From: Helianthus annuus
Taxonomy: Eukaryota > Streptophyta > Magnoliopsida > Asterales > Asteraceae
Assembly (NCBI RefSeq): GCF_002127325.2
Contig: NC_035437.2
Span: forward strand, 159,385,097-159,449,096
Length of the DNA: 64,000 nucleotides
Direction: 5' to 3'
Shown here one piece after another: positions 35,166 to 45,749 of this stretch; the stretch's first letter is position 1, and each line of letters starts with the position of its first letter. The position numbers were made by a program, and so were the translations under genes. Below the pieces are notes generated by a model that had not been told where the DNA came from, ran no database searches, and worked only from the letters and a program-made list of their open reading frames with translations.

Positions 35166-37557
35166 TGTGACACTCGAGGTTTTTCCGAACGATCACCTTG
35201 TAATATTTTGTGTATATATATATATTAGTAAATGAAAACGTGATTTTTACTTGATATGTGACGTATGTATGTATTATATATGTAAATATGAGAGCCGAAA
35301 CCACGACCCGAGACCATGACTCGCAACCGGGCGGTTGCGAGTGGGTCACTCGGTTGCGAGTGGGCCTTTGGGCCGTAACCGGTTTGGGTCGAAACCCCCA
35401 AGCCCAACCCGAAACACCCTATGAATATATATCCCACCTCCTCCTCATTTCCTTCATTTGTTACACCAAACAAACACACACCTCTTCTATTTTCTCTCAA
35501 CTAAAAACCCCAAGCCAACAACATCCAAACTCTTCCAAACTCTCGGTTCAAGCAAGGATATCGGACAAGGACTCGGTCAAGACCATCATTCGGACACTCC
35601 ATCTTCTCGGTTCTCTTTTCTTTGTTTTCGGCTCCTCCTTTCATAACCGGTTAGTGTTATCTTTGTGTATCTTTTGTGTATAAGATTTATGTGGGTTAAA
35701 TGAACTAGAAATATTATGCTTGGTTAGAAATACTATGCATGATTTTTAGGAAGATTGTGAAGTTTTGACTATGTGTGTTAAACCCTATGTATGATACTTG
35801 CTAACATGCTTAAATGGTTATGGAATAATGGTTTAAGGATGTTTAGGGCCAACCGAGTTATGTTAATGCCACTAAGTGTATGTTTTACTTGTTCTTGCAT
35901 ATTAATCTTGTTAGAAATAGGTGATTTTCGGTCCAAAAATGTGTGATTATGTTAACATGAAAACCCTAGGAAAAACTATGAACTTGATGAACTTGTTGAA
36001 GATAGTTTGAAGATTTTAAAATGGTAATGTTTGATCTATTGTTGTATATGGTCAAATTAGGAAAAGTGTTTGTAGAAACCTTATTGGCTGTTTCCAAATA
36101 TGGGTCTGATTTCATATGTACAATTTGGACTGTCTTTTCTGCATCATCACGTGTATATGAAAGTGACAGATTACGACTCGCAACGACAGCATTCCGACTC
36201 GCAACGACAGCATTCCGACTCGCAACGACGGCATTACGACTCGAAACCACACGGTTGCGACTCGCAACCAAAGCATGACAAGTCGAAACCACGAGATTTC
36301 GACTCGAGACTACGACGGTTGCGACTCGCAACCAACACGTGACAACTCGAGACCACGATTGCGACTCGCAACCATAACGAGACAAGCCGAGACCACCTGG
36401 TTGCGACTCGAGACAAGCTGGTTGCGAGTGGGCTGTCCATTTTGGTTATTGGGCCATTCTGTGTTAACTTGGACTATCTGTTAAATGGACTATGTGATGC
36501 GGTTGACTGTTTAATTGTTTAGGCCGGCCCAATAACCCAATGACTGTTTACTTATATGCTTGATACGTGCCTATATGTGTTTTACGTGAATGATTGTGCA
36601 CCGAACCTGACCTATACCGGTAACCATGTTAGGACGTGGTGACCAACGTGATTGACAAGTAACCTAAACCTACCGAGCAACCCAAGGTGAGTTCACAACT
36701 TAAAAGCATGCGTCCCGGTGGTTTGGGACACGAGACTAACAACCCTATCCCCTGGTAAAAAGGGGATACCATTTACATACCTTCCCTAGTTATTGGGAAC
36801 AAAACCTACTTTTTCTTCCCGGGTATTGGGAAACCTTTTGGTTAATTACTGTTTATACGGATTGCAACTAACGGCACTAAACGAAACTCTATCACTCAAG
36901 TCCCTACTACAAATACCGATTAGTCGCCGGGTTAGGCGAACGGGTTATTAGTTGATAGCGCTATTTAGGTGTTTACCAGCCTCACACCGTGCCCTGGTTT
37001 GGGACGGGCGTGAACTAATGTACTCAGATATTCGTCAATGATGATAGAACATTGACATCGGGGCATCCTGCGGATACGCAACGGTTACCTAGTGTTCGGT
37101 ATTGGAAAAACAGTTTAGTCGCTAACTTTTGGGGTAGCTCCCCAGGGCATGTATAAACGGATAAATTAACCGGCGAAACAAAGTTTTTGGTAATTAAAAC
37201 TGGACAACTAGTGAACTCACTCAGCATTATTGTTGACCCCTTACTGCATGCTTTGCAGGTAACCAGTGACGAAGGAGCTTGCAGCTTGGGAACGTGTAGT
37301 GTCTGTTCACCCCTGTGTTGGGTGTTACCTCATTTTGAATCATGAACTTGTTTTAAACTACCTTACTTATGCTTCCGCTACTTAGTACTGTTTTGAACCA
37401 AAACTTTAAACTCTGAACTTAATATTTGATAAGCTTACGAATAGTAAGTATTACTTTTGTTATCAACTAAAGTATTCAGTATAATTGGTGGCTGGATCCT
37501 GGTCGGTCACGCCCCCGAAGCGGGTGTTATCCGCAGGTGGATTTTGGGGGTGTGACA
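35166..37557 (+). repeat. 3' LTR of Tekay element
   Basis: Matches 27771-30162 at a constant offset of 7395 along its full length. It ends GGGGGTGTGACA, followed by the duplication AAGAC. Confidence 0.95.
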
Positions 37558-37562
37558 AAGAC
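37558..37562. repeat. Target-site duplication of Tekay element, right
   Basis: AAGAC, pairing with 27766-27770. Confidence 0.95.
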
Positions 37563-38908
37563 GGATGTGTTGCGGAAACTTAACGCATCATGTGGTTGCC
37601 ATATGTGGCTTAGCAAAGGATTGCCGTGTGCTTGTAGGCTGGAAAACTACAAACGTATAGGTAAAAAATATTAAAACCAAAAACCTTTTGTTATTTTGTA
37701 CGATTTAGCTGTTTCTCACACTGTATTAACTTAACTGTGCAGGGCGTATAATACAACTCGACGAGATAGATGTATTCTGGCGTAAGCTTGACTTGCTCCC
37801 GTGTAAACTGGTAGACGAGGAGGTCGATATTGTAGCAGAGCTCAATAATGTGCGGCAACATTTAGAGGCGCAGTCCCCTGTTCAGCAAAAGAGTATGCTT
37901 TCAAAGATAAAAGCGGTCTTCACCCCGAAATCGTCAACCAAGAAACCACCGATCGTCCAGCAACATACTCGCGGTCGGCCTACATCAAAGAAAGTACAAG
38001 AAAGGCTAGATGAAGCTGCGAGGTTAGACGAAGCTGCGAGATACAGCTCCTATGGCGAGGACAGCAACGTAATTACCGCTTCCCCCAAACATAGGTACGA
38101 TTTACCCCGACACAGCTCATACGTACCGTCAGAGGGCTCTCGTGGAACTGGTTCGTTTGTGAAGTCTGAAAAACCTAAAATGCAACCAAACAGTTCAACA
38201 AGTTCTAAAAAGAAGGAGACGCGGGATGATAAGGTTTTTCCATTAATAAAGGGGGACGAGCACTTGTTATGCATTAAGAGGTTTAAGAATCAAATTCCAT
38301 CAGAGTTTCGCTCTTACATATCGCGTATACAAGACTTGACCCCAGACGGTCATTGTGGGTACAGGTCTGTGGCTGTCGGGTTAGGTTTTACGGAACACGC
38401 ATGGCCCAATATTCGAAGAGATTTACTACTGGAGATTGACCATAACAAACCGCGTTGGAAGCATGTATTCAAAACATATAACGAAGGAGACTTTAAACGA
38501 ATACGTAAGAGCATCGAATGGCATTCAGTGAAAGGGTGCGATGAAAGTCACTGGATGGAAATGCCCCAGGTAGGGCTTCTCGTAGCGCAAAGGTATAATG
38601 TTGTCCTCCACGTGCTAAGCATTGAATGGAGCTCTACCATCTTCCCATTAACGGATGCCCCACTAGATCCACGACCTCAAGCGATAACGCTTGTACATGT
38701 TCACGGGGGACACTTCATACATGCTAAGTTGGAAGGAGACTACCCCATGCCTTTAGTGAACCCGTTGTGGTCGGCACATCGATCAATAGCTGCGAAACGG
38801 TGGGAAGAAATGTATAGACCGCGGTTAGAGCACTACTACGAGTTAATGCATCCTAAATCAGACCGAGACAAAGACAGAGAACCGAGTTTAAATGTTATCG
38901 AAGATTAA
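37563..38908 (+). CDS. MULE transposase gene, 3' exons (SWIM finger and OTU protease domain)
   Basis: The frame resumes at 37563. It encodes a SWIM zinc finger (CGCHMW... GLPCAC, model residues 678-692), then an 82-bp intron (GTAAAA 37661 to TGCAG 37742), then exon 4 (37743-38908). After a basic linker of about 150 residues comes an OTU-type cysteine protease domain. The Asp902/Cys905 motif is DGHCGYRSVA and His1024 lies in HGGHFIHAKL, with hydrophobic core LLVAQRYNVVLHVLS. Deubiquitinase-like OTU proteases cleave ubiquitin or similar tags; in a transposase this could counter host turnover or process the protein (inference). The catalytic residues are intact. Cut off from the start by the Tekay insertion, these exons are probably no longer expressed as one protein. 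Confidence 0.85.
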
Positions 38909-39344
38909 GCGGAAACTTGTATTTTTGTAAATTGTAGAAATTTTTTAATTTATAAAGTTTGTATCATTTTTAATTTTTATAATTCAAATAATATCATTTT
39001 TAATTCATTTATAATTTATAATTTATAATTTATAATTTATAATTCAAATTTTTATAAACATAATTTTTGTATTATTTTTAGGTTCTCTAAATACAAACCA
39101 AGAAAAACACAAAAAAAAATGGTCTTATAAGGTGCGTAGGGATCCCTACGTATCGTATGTGAACTAAATGACAATAAAGCCCCTCTTTTTGGCTTCCTTT
39201 AGCCTCAGAACAAGGGTAAAAAGGTAAAATGACAAAAATCAAGGCAGCGTATTGATCAATACGGATCGTATGTCAAAGGCGGACAATTTTCCCCCCAAAT
39301 TAAAGTTTGAAAATATAAATATGTTAAATTACCATTTTGCCCTT

Positions 39345-39612
39345 CTGTTAGGGCTATACGGGGCTGAATATAAGGGCAAAAAGGTCATTTTCGGACCTTT
39401 ATATACGCTCCGTATGGAGCTCTACGATACGTATATAAAGGTCATCATAATGACCTTTATACCCTTCTACCCATGCTTCGTATAGGCTATACAGAAGGGT
39501 ATAAAGGTCATTGTGATGACCTTTTATATACGTATCGTAGAGCTCAATACGGAGCGTATATAAAGGTCGACAATGACCTTTTTGCCCTTATATTAAGCCC
39601 CGTATAGCACTG
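39345..39612. repeat. Long hairpin (foldback) sequence
   Basis: Arms of about 125 bp (39350-39475 and 39487-39610) are near-perfect reverse complements, with a loop of about 12 bp. Arm landmarks: GGGCTATACGGGGCT, GGGCAAAAAGGTCATT, ATACGCTCCGTATGGAGCTC, TACGATACGTATATAAAGGT. No coding potential. Confidence 0.85.
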
Positions 39613-40214
39613 ATAGAAGGGCTAAAATGTAATTTCACAAGAAAAAGACTTTTGCATACGCTACGTATGGACCTCTACGATGCGTATAGGTTCTGATTTA
39701 AATCAGGAAACCCCCACGCATCTCTGTTCTTCCCCAAATTACACAAACAAAACCTCTACGAACCCCTACGAAGGCGACTACGTATTTCCGACCGTATACA
39801 CTCGAATTCGAAGTATAAACGAGGTATATACTCAACCTATTTAACTAATTTTGATTTTTAGTATTTTATCCGTAAATTAGGGCTTATCATAGGTAAATTA
39901 GGGTTTACAGTGAATTAGGGGTGTTTGTTTGATTTGTTTGATTAGGGTTAAAAGTGAATTAGGGGTGTTTGTTTGATTTGTTTGATTAGGGTTTACAGTG
40001 AATTAGGGCTTATCATAGGTAAATTAGGGTTTACAGTGAATTAGGGGTATTTGTCGATTTGTTTTCCTTTTGTATGTGAATCGTAAACGATTGACTATGA
40101 ATCATGTACACTCGTAGCACATTTGTTTTCTTTTTGTATGTGAATCGTAGAATATTTGTTTTCTTTTATTTTTCTGGTAATTATCTTTTGGAGATTATGA
40201 AATTATCTTTTATT

Positions 40215-40985
40215 TTTCGGGTCGGAACGGGTTCGGGTCAGAACGGGTTCGGGTCGGAACGGGTTCGGGTCAGAACGGGTTTCGGGTCGGGTCGGTTAAA
40301 AAAATGTTTTTTTTTGCAACACAACAATTATGTTTTGCATTTATTACATATGTTTCTTATAGATATAGACATATGTGTAAGTTTGGTTCTGTAATATGAA
40401 GTGAGCGAAGGTGAAGTTTCTTTATAGATATAGACATATGTGCAACTGTGTAAGTTTGTTTGTTTCTGTAATATGAAGTCAGCGAAGGTGAAAATGAAAA
40501 TGAAAGCTTACAGTTGCATCCTGTGTGTATGTATGTATATGCAAAACATAATTGTTCGGGTCGAAACGGTTCGCGTCGACACGGTACGTGTCGAAACGGT
40601 ACTGGTCGAAACGGTTCGCGTCGAAACGGTACGCGTCAAAACGGTTCGGTTCGAAACGGTACGCGTCGAAACGGTTCGATTCGAAACGGTTCGCGTCGAA
40701 ACGGTACGCGTCGAAACTGTTCGATTCGAAACGGTATCGGTCGAAACAGTTCGATTCGAAACGGTACTGGTCGAAATGGTACGGGTCAGTTCGCGTCGAA
40801 ACGGTACTGATCGAAACGGTACGGGTCGAAACGGTACGAAACTCGACCCGACCCGAAACCTGCCCCGTTTCTTTAAGACACTAACCCACATCAACCCATT
40901 TCTTTAATGTTGTCGACCCGAAACCCGTTCTGACCCGGGCCCGTTCTGACCCGGACCCGTTCCGACCCGGACCCGTTCTGATTAT
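40215..40985. repeat. CGAAACGGT array between inverted CGGGT arrays
   Basis: Left: four GGGTCGGAACGGGTTC-type units (40218-40290). Middle: about 14 imperfect 20-bp units of GTCGAAACGGTWCGC type (40555-40845). Right: the complementary CCCGTTCTGACCCGGACC units (40918-40980). The outer arrays could pair across about 700 bp. The Ser-Lys-Arg-Tyr frames seen here are artefacts of the repeat. Confidence 0.8.
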
Positions 40986-41148
40986 AACAGTTACAACTAA
41001 GTACATAACTAGTCTAATAACATTTAAAATGTCTTTATGCTTTCACTTGTGCCATGGTTTTGCTGTGTAAACAGAAAATATATATTTTTAAACAGAAAAT
41101 ATATATTTTTTAAACTTAAACTTAAATTGTTTTTTTTAAAACAGAAAA

Positions 41149-41865
41149 ATGGAGGAAATGGATTTAGAAGGAGATATTCCGGAGCAGCCGCAGCGGAAAC
41201 GGCGGGCGCGTCCACCGCCGGATCCTCTAGAGAATCACCCGTATTTGGAGTTTCCTCCGGAGTCCGAGGCTGCTCTCCGTTGCGAGAAGCTTCGGAAGAT
41301 GCATATTGGTGAACATTTTGCGGTTTCGTGGAAAACCCTCCGGAAGCTTGAGGTTGAAGATTGGGTGCGGGGGTTTGTTCCCGTTGATTCACCGTGGGAT
41401 CGTCTGTTTGAGCTCTCGTTTACGCCGACCTACAGGGAGATACTAGTCGAGTTTCTGTCGTCGTTCGAGTTTCATCCTCGTCGGCCAAATGAGGTTGTGG
41501 ACCCCGCGCAGCCCCCTCCCCCGCCCGAGGTTTCTTTTCGCATGGCTGGCCAGGCGCGCGAAATGTCACTTGCACAGTTTGCGGTGCATAGCGGTTTGTA
41601 TACGGAGGCTGAGATCGCTACGGATCTTTATACGAAGGTACGTTTAACACAAATTTTGTAATGTTATTATTATTATTATTTTTAATATATAACATTTAAG
41701 ATTTAATATTAATTTAACGTTTAATAAACATTCGTGTAAACAGGGGCTCGTAATGGTTGATAAACCCACGCTATTAGGGTTTTGGGATCTGATCGCGGAC
41801 ATCGGTCATTAGGACCACCACCAATCCAAGGGGAGGAGTACGCTGATTGAGGATCCGCTCTTCAG
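41149..41865 (+). CDS. Athila ORF1-like gene inside the MULE, exons 1-2
   Basis: Exon 1 (41149-41637, 163 codons) starts at ATG 41149 (MEEMDLEGD). It is joined by a 106-bp GTACG...ACAG intron to exon 2 (41744-41865). The encoded block KLEVEDWVRGFVPVDSPWDR, then TYREILVEFLSSFEFHP, then MSLAQFAVHSGLY, has the same order and spacing as the N-terminal half of the Athila env-like ORF at 11132-13051 (WERVIDWCDD, LGAVCEWLSTLRFEN, MSFEHMNAIARFDSLG). An in-frame TAG at 41810-41812 lies in exon 2, with good coding sequence after it (KGRSTLIEDPLFR), so this copy is probably broken. It is preceded by a Pro/Arg-rich N-terminus. Confidence 0.65.
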
Positions 41866-44800
41866 GTACGTTAGTTATTAAACAGTTTTTTTTAAACAGA
41901 TTTTTTTAAAACAAAATTTCTTTTTTGAGTTATTTAGTTGATTTTTGTCAATTTTTGAAACATCAGGGACCATTTTTGTAAAAAATAGAAACTTTAGGGA
42001 ACAAAGTGTAAATATATCAAACCGTCAGCCGTTTTTGTAAAAAATTGAACGACGTCTAAACCGTCAGCCGTTTGGGGCTGCGTTTGCAGCCGTAAACCGG
42101 CGTTTAAACGGCTGCAAACACAGCCCCAAAGGGCAGCGATTTCGCAGCCGTTTGGGGCTGCGTTTGCAGCCGTTTTAACGCCCGGTTACGGCTGCAAATG
42201 CCGCCGCAGACGGCAGCGAAAACGCATCCGTTTGCGGCTGCCTTTGCAGCCGTTTAGACGCCCGTTTACGACTGCAAACGCAGCCGCAAACGGCAGGGAA
42301 ATCGCTGCCGTTTGCGGCTACGTTTGCAGCCGTTTAAACGCCCGTTAGGGACCTACGCGACGATCTTAGTTTTGACGCTCGTAAGGCGCGTACGGTCCTA
42401 ACGAGCGTCGAAACTAAGTTCGTCATTAAAATATATATTTTTTTATTATTTAGTCGAAGTCGAACCGTAAGGCGCGTAGGTCCCTAACGAACGTCGAAAC
42501 TAAGTTCGTCGTTTTATATTTTAACGACAAACTTAGTTTCGACGCTCGTTAGGGACCTACGCGCCTTACGGATCGACTTCGACTAAATAATAAAAAAAGT
42601 ATAATTTAACGACGATCTTAGTTTTGACGCTCGTAAAGCGCGTAGGTCCGTTCGAGCGTCGAAACTAAGTTCGTCGTTAAAATATATATTTTTTTATTAT
42701 TTAGTCGAAGTCGAACCGTAAGGCGCGTAGGTCTCTAACGAGCGTCGAAACTAAGTTCGTCGTTTTATATTTTAACGGCTTTCGACGCTCGTTAGGGACC
42801 TACGCGCCTTACGGATCGACTTCGACTAAATAATAAAAAAAGTATAATTTAACGACGATCTTAGTTTTGACGCTCGTAAAGCGCGTAGGTCCGTTCGAGC
42901 GTCGAAACTAAGTTCATCGTTAAAATATATATTTTTTTATTATTTAGTCGAAGTCGAACCGTAAGGCGCGTAGGTCTCTAACGAGCGTCGAAACTAAGTT
43001 CGTCGTTTTATATTTTAACGACGAACTTAGTTTCGACGCTCGTTAGGGACCACTTGTGTCAATTTTTGAAACATCAGGGACCATTTTTGTAAAAAATTGA
43101 AACTTCAGGGACCAAAGTGTAAATATATCAAAAAATGGACCATTTGTGTCAATTTTTGAAACTCGTAGGACCATTTAAACCAAATTTCTTTTTAAACAGA
43201 AATTTTTTTTAAACATATTTTTTTTTATTTTTTAGTCGAAGTCGAACCGTAACCGGCGTTTGAACGACGTCTAAACCGTCAGCCGTTTGGGGCTGCGTTT
43301 GCAGCCGTAAACCGGCGTTTAAACGGCTGCAAACGCAGCCACAAACGGCAGGGATTTCGCAGCCGTTTGGGGCTGCGTTTGCAGCCGTTTAAACGCCCGG
43401 TTACGGCTGCAAATGCCGCCGCAGACGGCAGCGAAAACGCAGCTGTTTGCGGCTGCGTTTGCAGCCGTTTAAACGCCTGTTTACGACTGCAAACGCAGCC
43501 GCAAACGGCAGCGATATCGCTGCCGTTTGCGGCTGCGTTTGCAGCCGTTTAAACGCCCGTTAGGGACCTACGCGACGATCTTAGTTTTGACGCTCGTAAG
43601 GCGCGTACGGTCCTAACGAGCGTCGAAACTAAGTTCGTCATTAAAATATATATTTTTTTTATTATTTAGTCGAAGTCGAACCGTAAGGCGCGTAGGTCCC
43701 TAACGAACGTCGAAACTAAGTTCGTCGTTTTATATTTTAACGACGAACTTAGTTTCGACGTTCGTTAGGGACCTACGCGCCTTACGGATCGACTTCGACT
43801 AAATAATAAAAAAAGTATAATTTAACGACGATCTTAGTTTTGACGCTCGTAAAGCGCGTAGGTCCGTTCGAGAGTCGAAACTAAGTTCGTCGTTAAAATA
43901 TATATTTTTTATTATTTAGTCGAAGTCGAACCGTAAGGCGCGTAGGTCTCTAACGAGCGTCGAAACTAAGTTCGTCGTTTTATATTTTAACGACGAACTT
44001 AGTTTCGACGCTCGTTAGGGACCTACGCGCCTTACGGATCGACTTCGACTAAATAATAAAAAAAGTATAATTTAACGACGATCTTAGTTTTGACGCTCGT
44101 AAAGCGCGTAGGTCCGTTCGAGCGTCGAAACTAAGTTCGTCGTTAAAATATATATTTTTTTATTATTTAGTCGAAGTCGAACCGTAAGGCGCGTAGGTCT
44201 CTAACGAGCGTCGAAACTAAGTTCGTCGTTTTATATTTTAACGACGAACTTAGTTTCGACGCTCGTTAGGGACCACTTGTGTCAATTTTTGAAACATCAG
44301 GGACCATTTTGTAAAAAATTGAAACTTCAGGGACCAAAGTGTAAATATATCAAAAAAGGGACCATTTGTGTCAATTTTTGAAACTCCAAGGACCATTTAA
44401 ACCAAATTTTTTTAAACATATTTTTTTTATAATTTTTTAGTCAAAGTCGAACCGTAACCGGCGTTTGAACGACGTCTAAACCGGCAGCCGTTTGGGGTTG
44501 CGTTTGCAGCCGTAAACCGGCGTTTAAACGGCTGCAAACACAGCCCCAAAGGGAAGCGATTTCGCAGCCGTTTGCGGCTGCGTTTGCAGCCGTTTAAACG
44601 CCCGTTTACGGCTGCAAACGCCGCCGCAGACGGCAGCGAAAACGCAGCCGTTTGCGGCTGCGTTTGCAGCCGTTTAAACGCCCGTTTACAGTCGTTAAAA
44701 TATATATTTTTTTTATTATTTAGTCGAAGTCGAACCGTAAGGCGCGTAGGTCCCTAACGAGCGTCGAAACTAAGTTCGTCGTTTTATATTTTAATGACGA

Positions 44801-45028
44801 ACTTAGTTTCGACGCTCGTTAGGGACATACGCGCCTTACGGTTCGACTTCGACTAAATAATAAAAAAAATATAATTTAACGACGATCTTAGTTTTGACCC
44901 TCGTAAGGCGTATAGGTCCGTTACGTGCGTCAAAATCCTTAACGAGTCAAAAATATATTGTTTTTTTTTATCCTCATTTAATCGATGTCGTCTGATTATT
45001 ATTTACTGACTGGTTTCCATTTATGCAG
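41866..45028 (+). repeat. Satellite-filled intron 2 of the Athila ORF1-like gene
   Basis: 3163 bp between donor CTTCAG/GTACG and acceptor TTTATGCAG. It is a higher-order array with a period near 1205 bp (compare 43367 with 44572). Two palindromic motifs alternate: CAGCCGTTTGCGGCTGCG-type (42060-42350, 43270-43560, 44480-44700) and GACGCTCGTTAGGGACCTAC-type with its inverse (42350-43050, 43560-44275, 44700-44960). GGGACCATTTGTGTCAATTT blocks separate them. No gene is seen. Confidence 0.85.
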
Positions 45029-45749
45029 GTATTTGCACAAGATAATTTCCACTTCGATCACTGCTCGAAACAAAATCCGGGAGTGGTGTACGAGTGGTGA
45101 CTTGTTCTTTTTATATTGCCTCTTATACAAGAGGCCGTGCGCTCTCGCCTACGGGTTGGCGCAGTATTTCGCCTCCGCGCATCATCGACAGGAGCGCGGA
45201 ATGCTATTCGGCGGCGCCTACGTGACCAAGATAGCCCATTCGTTGGGCTATCATCCGGAGAACGACCGCGGCCGTGTAGGCCCGGCGACACAGCCAAAGC
45301 GGATGGGGATGAACACAGTAAACGGGATGCAAATTACCAAAGACTTTCCATGCGGGAAGCGGTTAAAGAAACTGGACGGCACGCAATACCAGCTTACGCA
45401 ACTGCCAGAAGAGTTCCCTCTGTTTTATCCCCCGCGCGATCCGGAGCCGCCGGAGCCGCATGTGCCGGCCGCCGTTATTCCGCAGCCACCACAGCCGCGT
45501 GGACCACCCGGGGCGCCCCAGTTCCCACGCCATGTTTGGCCCGGTGCTGACCCGTCACATGAGCGGCTGCTTCGAAACGTTGAAAGAAACAATTATTTGT
45601 TAGAGTGGGTGGCTGCGGCGCTGCAGCAGCAGCGACAGCATGACGGGTTACCTCCACTACCCTTCATTGCGGATGCGGACTGGGATCAGCATCAGCAGCA
45701 GCAACAGCAGCATCAGGAGCAGCAGCAGCAGCATCAGGAGCAGCAGTAG
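45029..45749 (+). CDS. Athila ORF1-like gene inside the MULE, exon 3
   Basis: The exon begins at 45029 (frame set by AG from exon 2 plus G) and stops at TAG 45747-45749, 240 codons. It starts YLHKIISTSITARNK and includes SGDLFFLYCLLYKRPCALAY. The Athila env-like protein has the equivalent RVLHALLYG...RQIVMIN...PYARLISAMI. The middle is Pro-rich (PEPPEPHVP, PQPPQPRGPPGAP). The C-terminus is a Gln/His/Glu-rich tail, comparable to the Gln-rich tail of the Athila protein. No signal peptide or membrane helix is evident. The function in either element type is unknown. Codon use is more GC-rich than the flanking DNA. Confidence 0.7.

Larger units (their letters stand above)
27771..37557 (+). mobile_element. 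Full-length Tekay-type chromovirus (Ty3/gypsy)
   Basis: LTRs of 2392 bp at 27771-30162 and 35166-37557, both TGTGACAC...GTGTGACA, with no difference noticed between them. It has an iMet primer site, one long gag-pol frame with a C-terminal chromodomain, a polypurine tract and a 5-bp target duplication AAGAC. Every expected part is present, so it is probably young and potentially active. It is inserted in the coding exon of the MULE transposase, in the same orientation. Confidence 0.97.
38909..41148. other. Intergenic region between the two MULE genes
   Basis: No gene is seen. It holds AATTTATAATTTATA repeats (38995-39050), a long foldback at 39345-39612, tandem leader-like repeats with GAATTAGGGGTGTTTGTTTG (39880-40060), and the CGGGT and CGAAACGGT arrays (40215-40985). 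The promoter of the second gene presumably lies at its right end, near two AAACAGAAAATATATATTTT units (41069-41112). Confidence 0.6.

Noticed and set aside
40440..40907. Long frames with Ser-Lys-Arg-Tyr or Arg-Asn-Gly repeats
   Set aside because: They appear in several frames of the same short tandem repeat, which is a repeat artefact and not a protein.
43367..44757. Cys/Leu-rich frames in the satellite
   Set aside because: Repeated at the 1205-bp period of the array; an artefact of the CAGCCGTTT motif.
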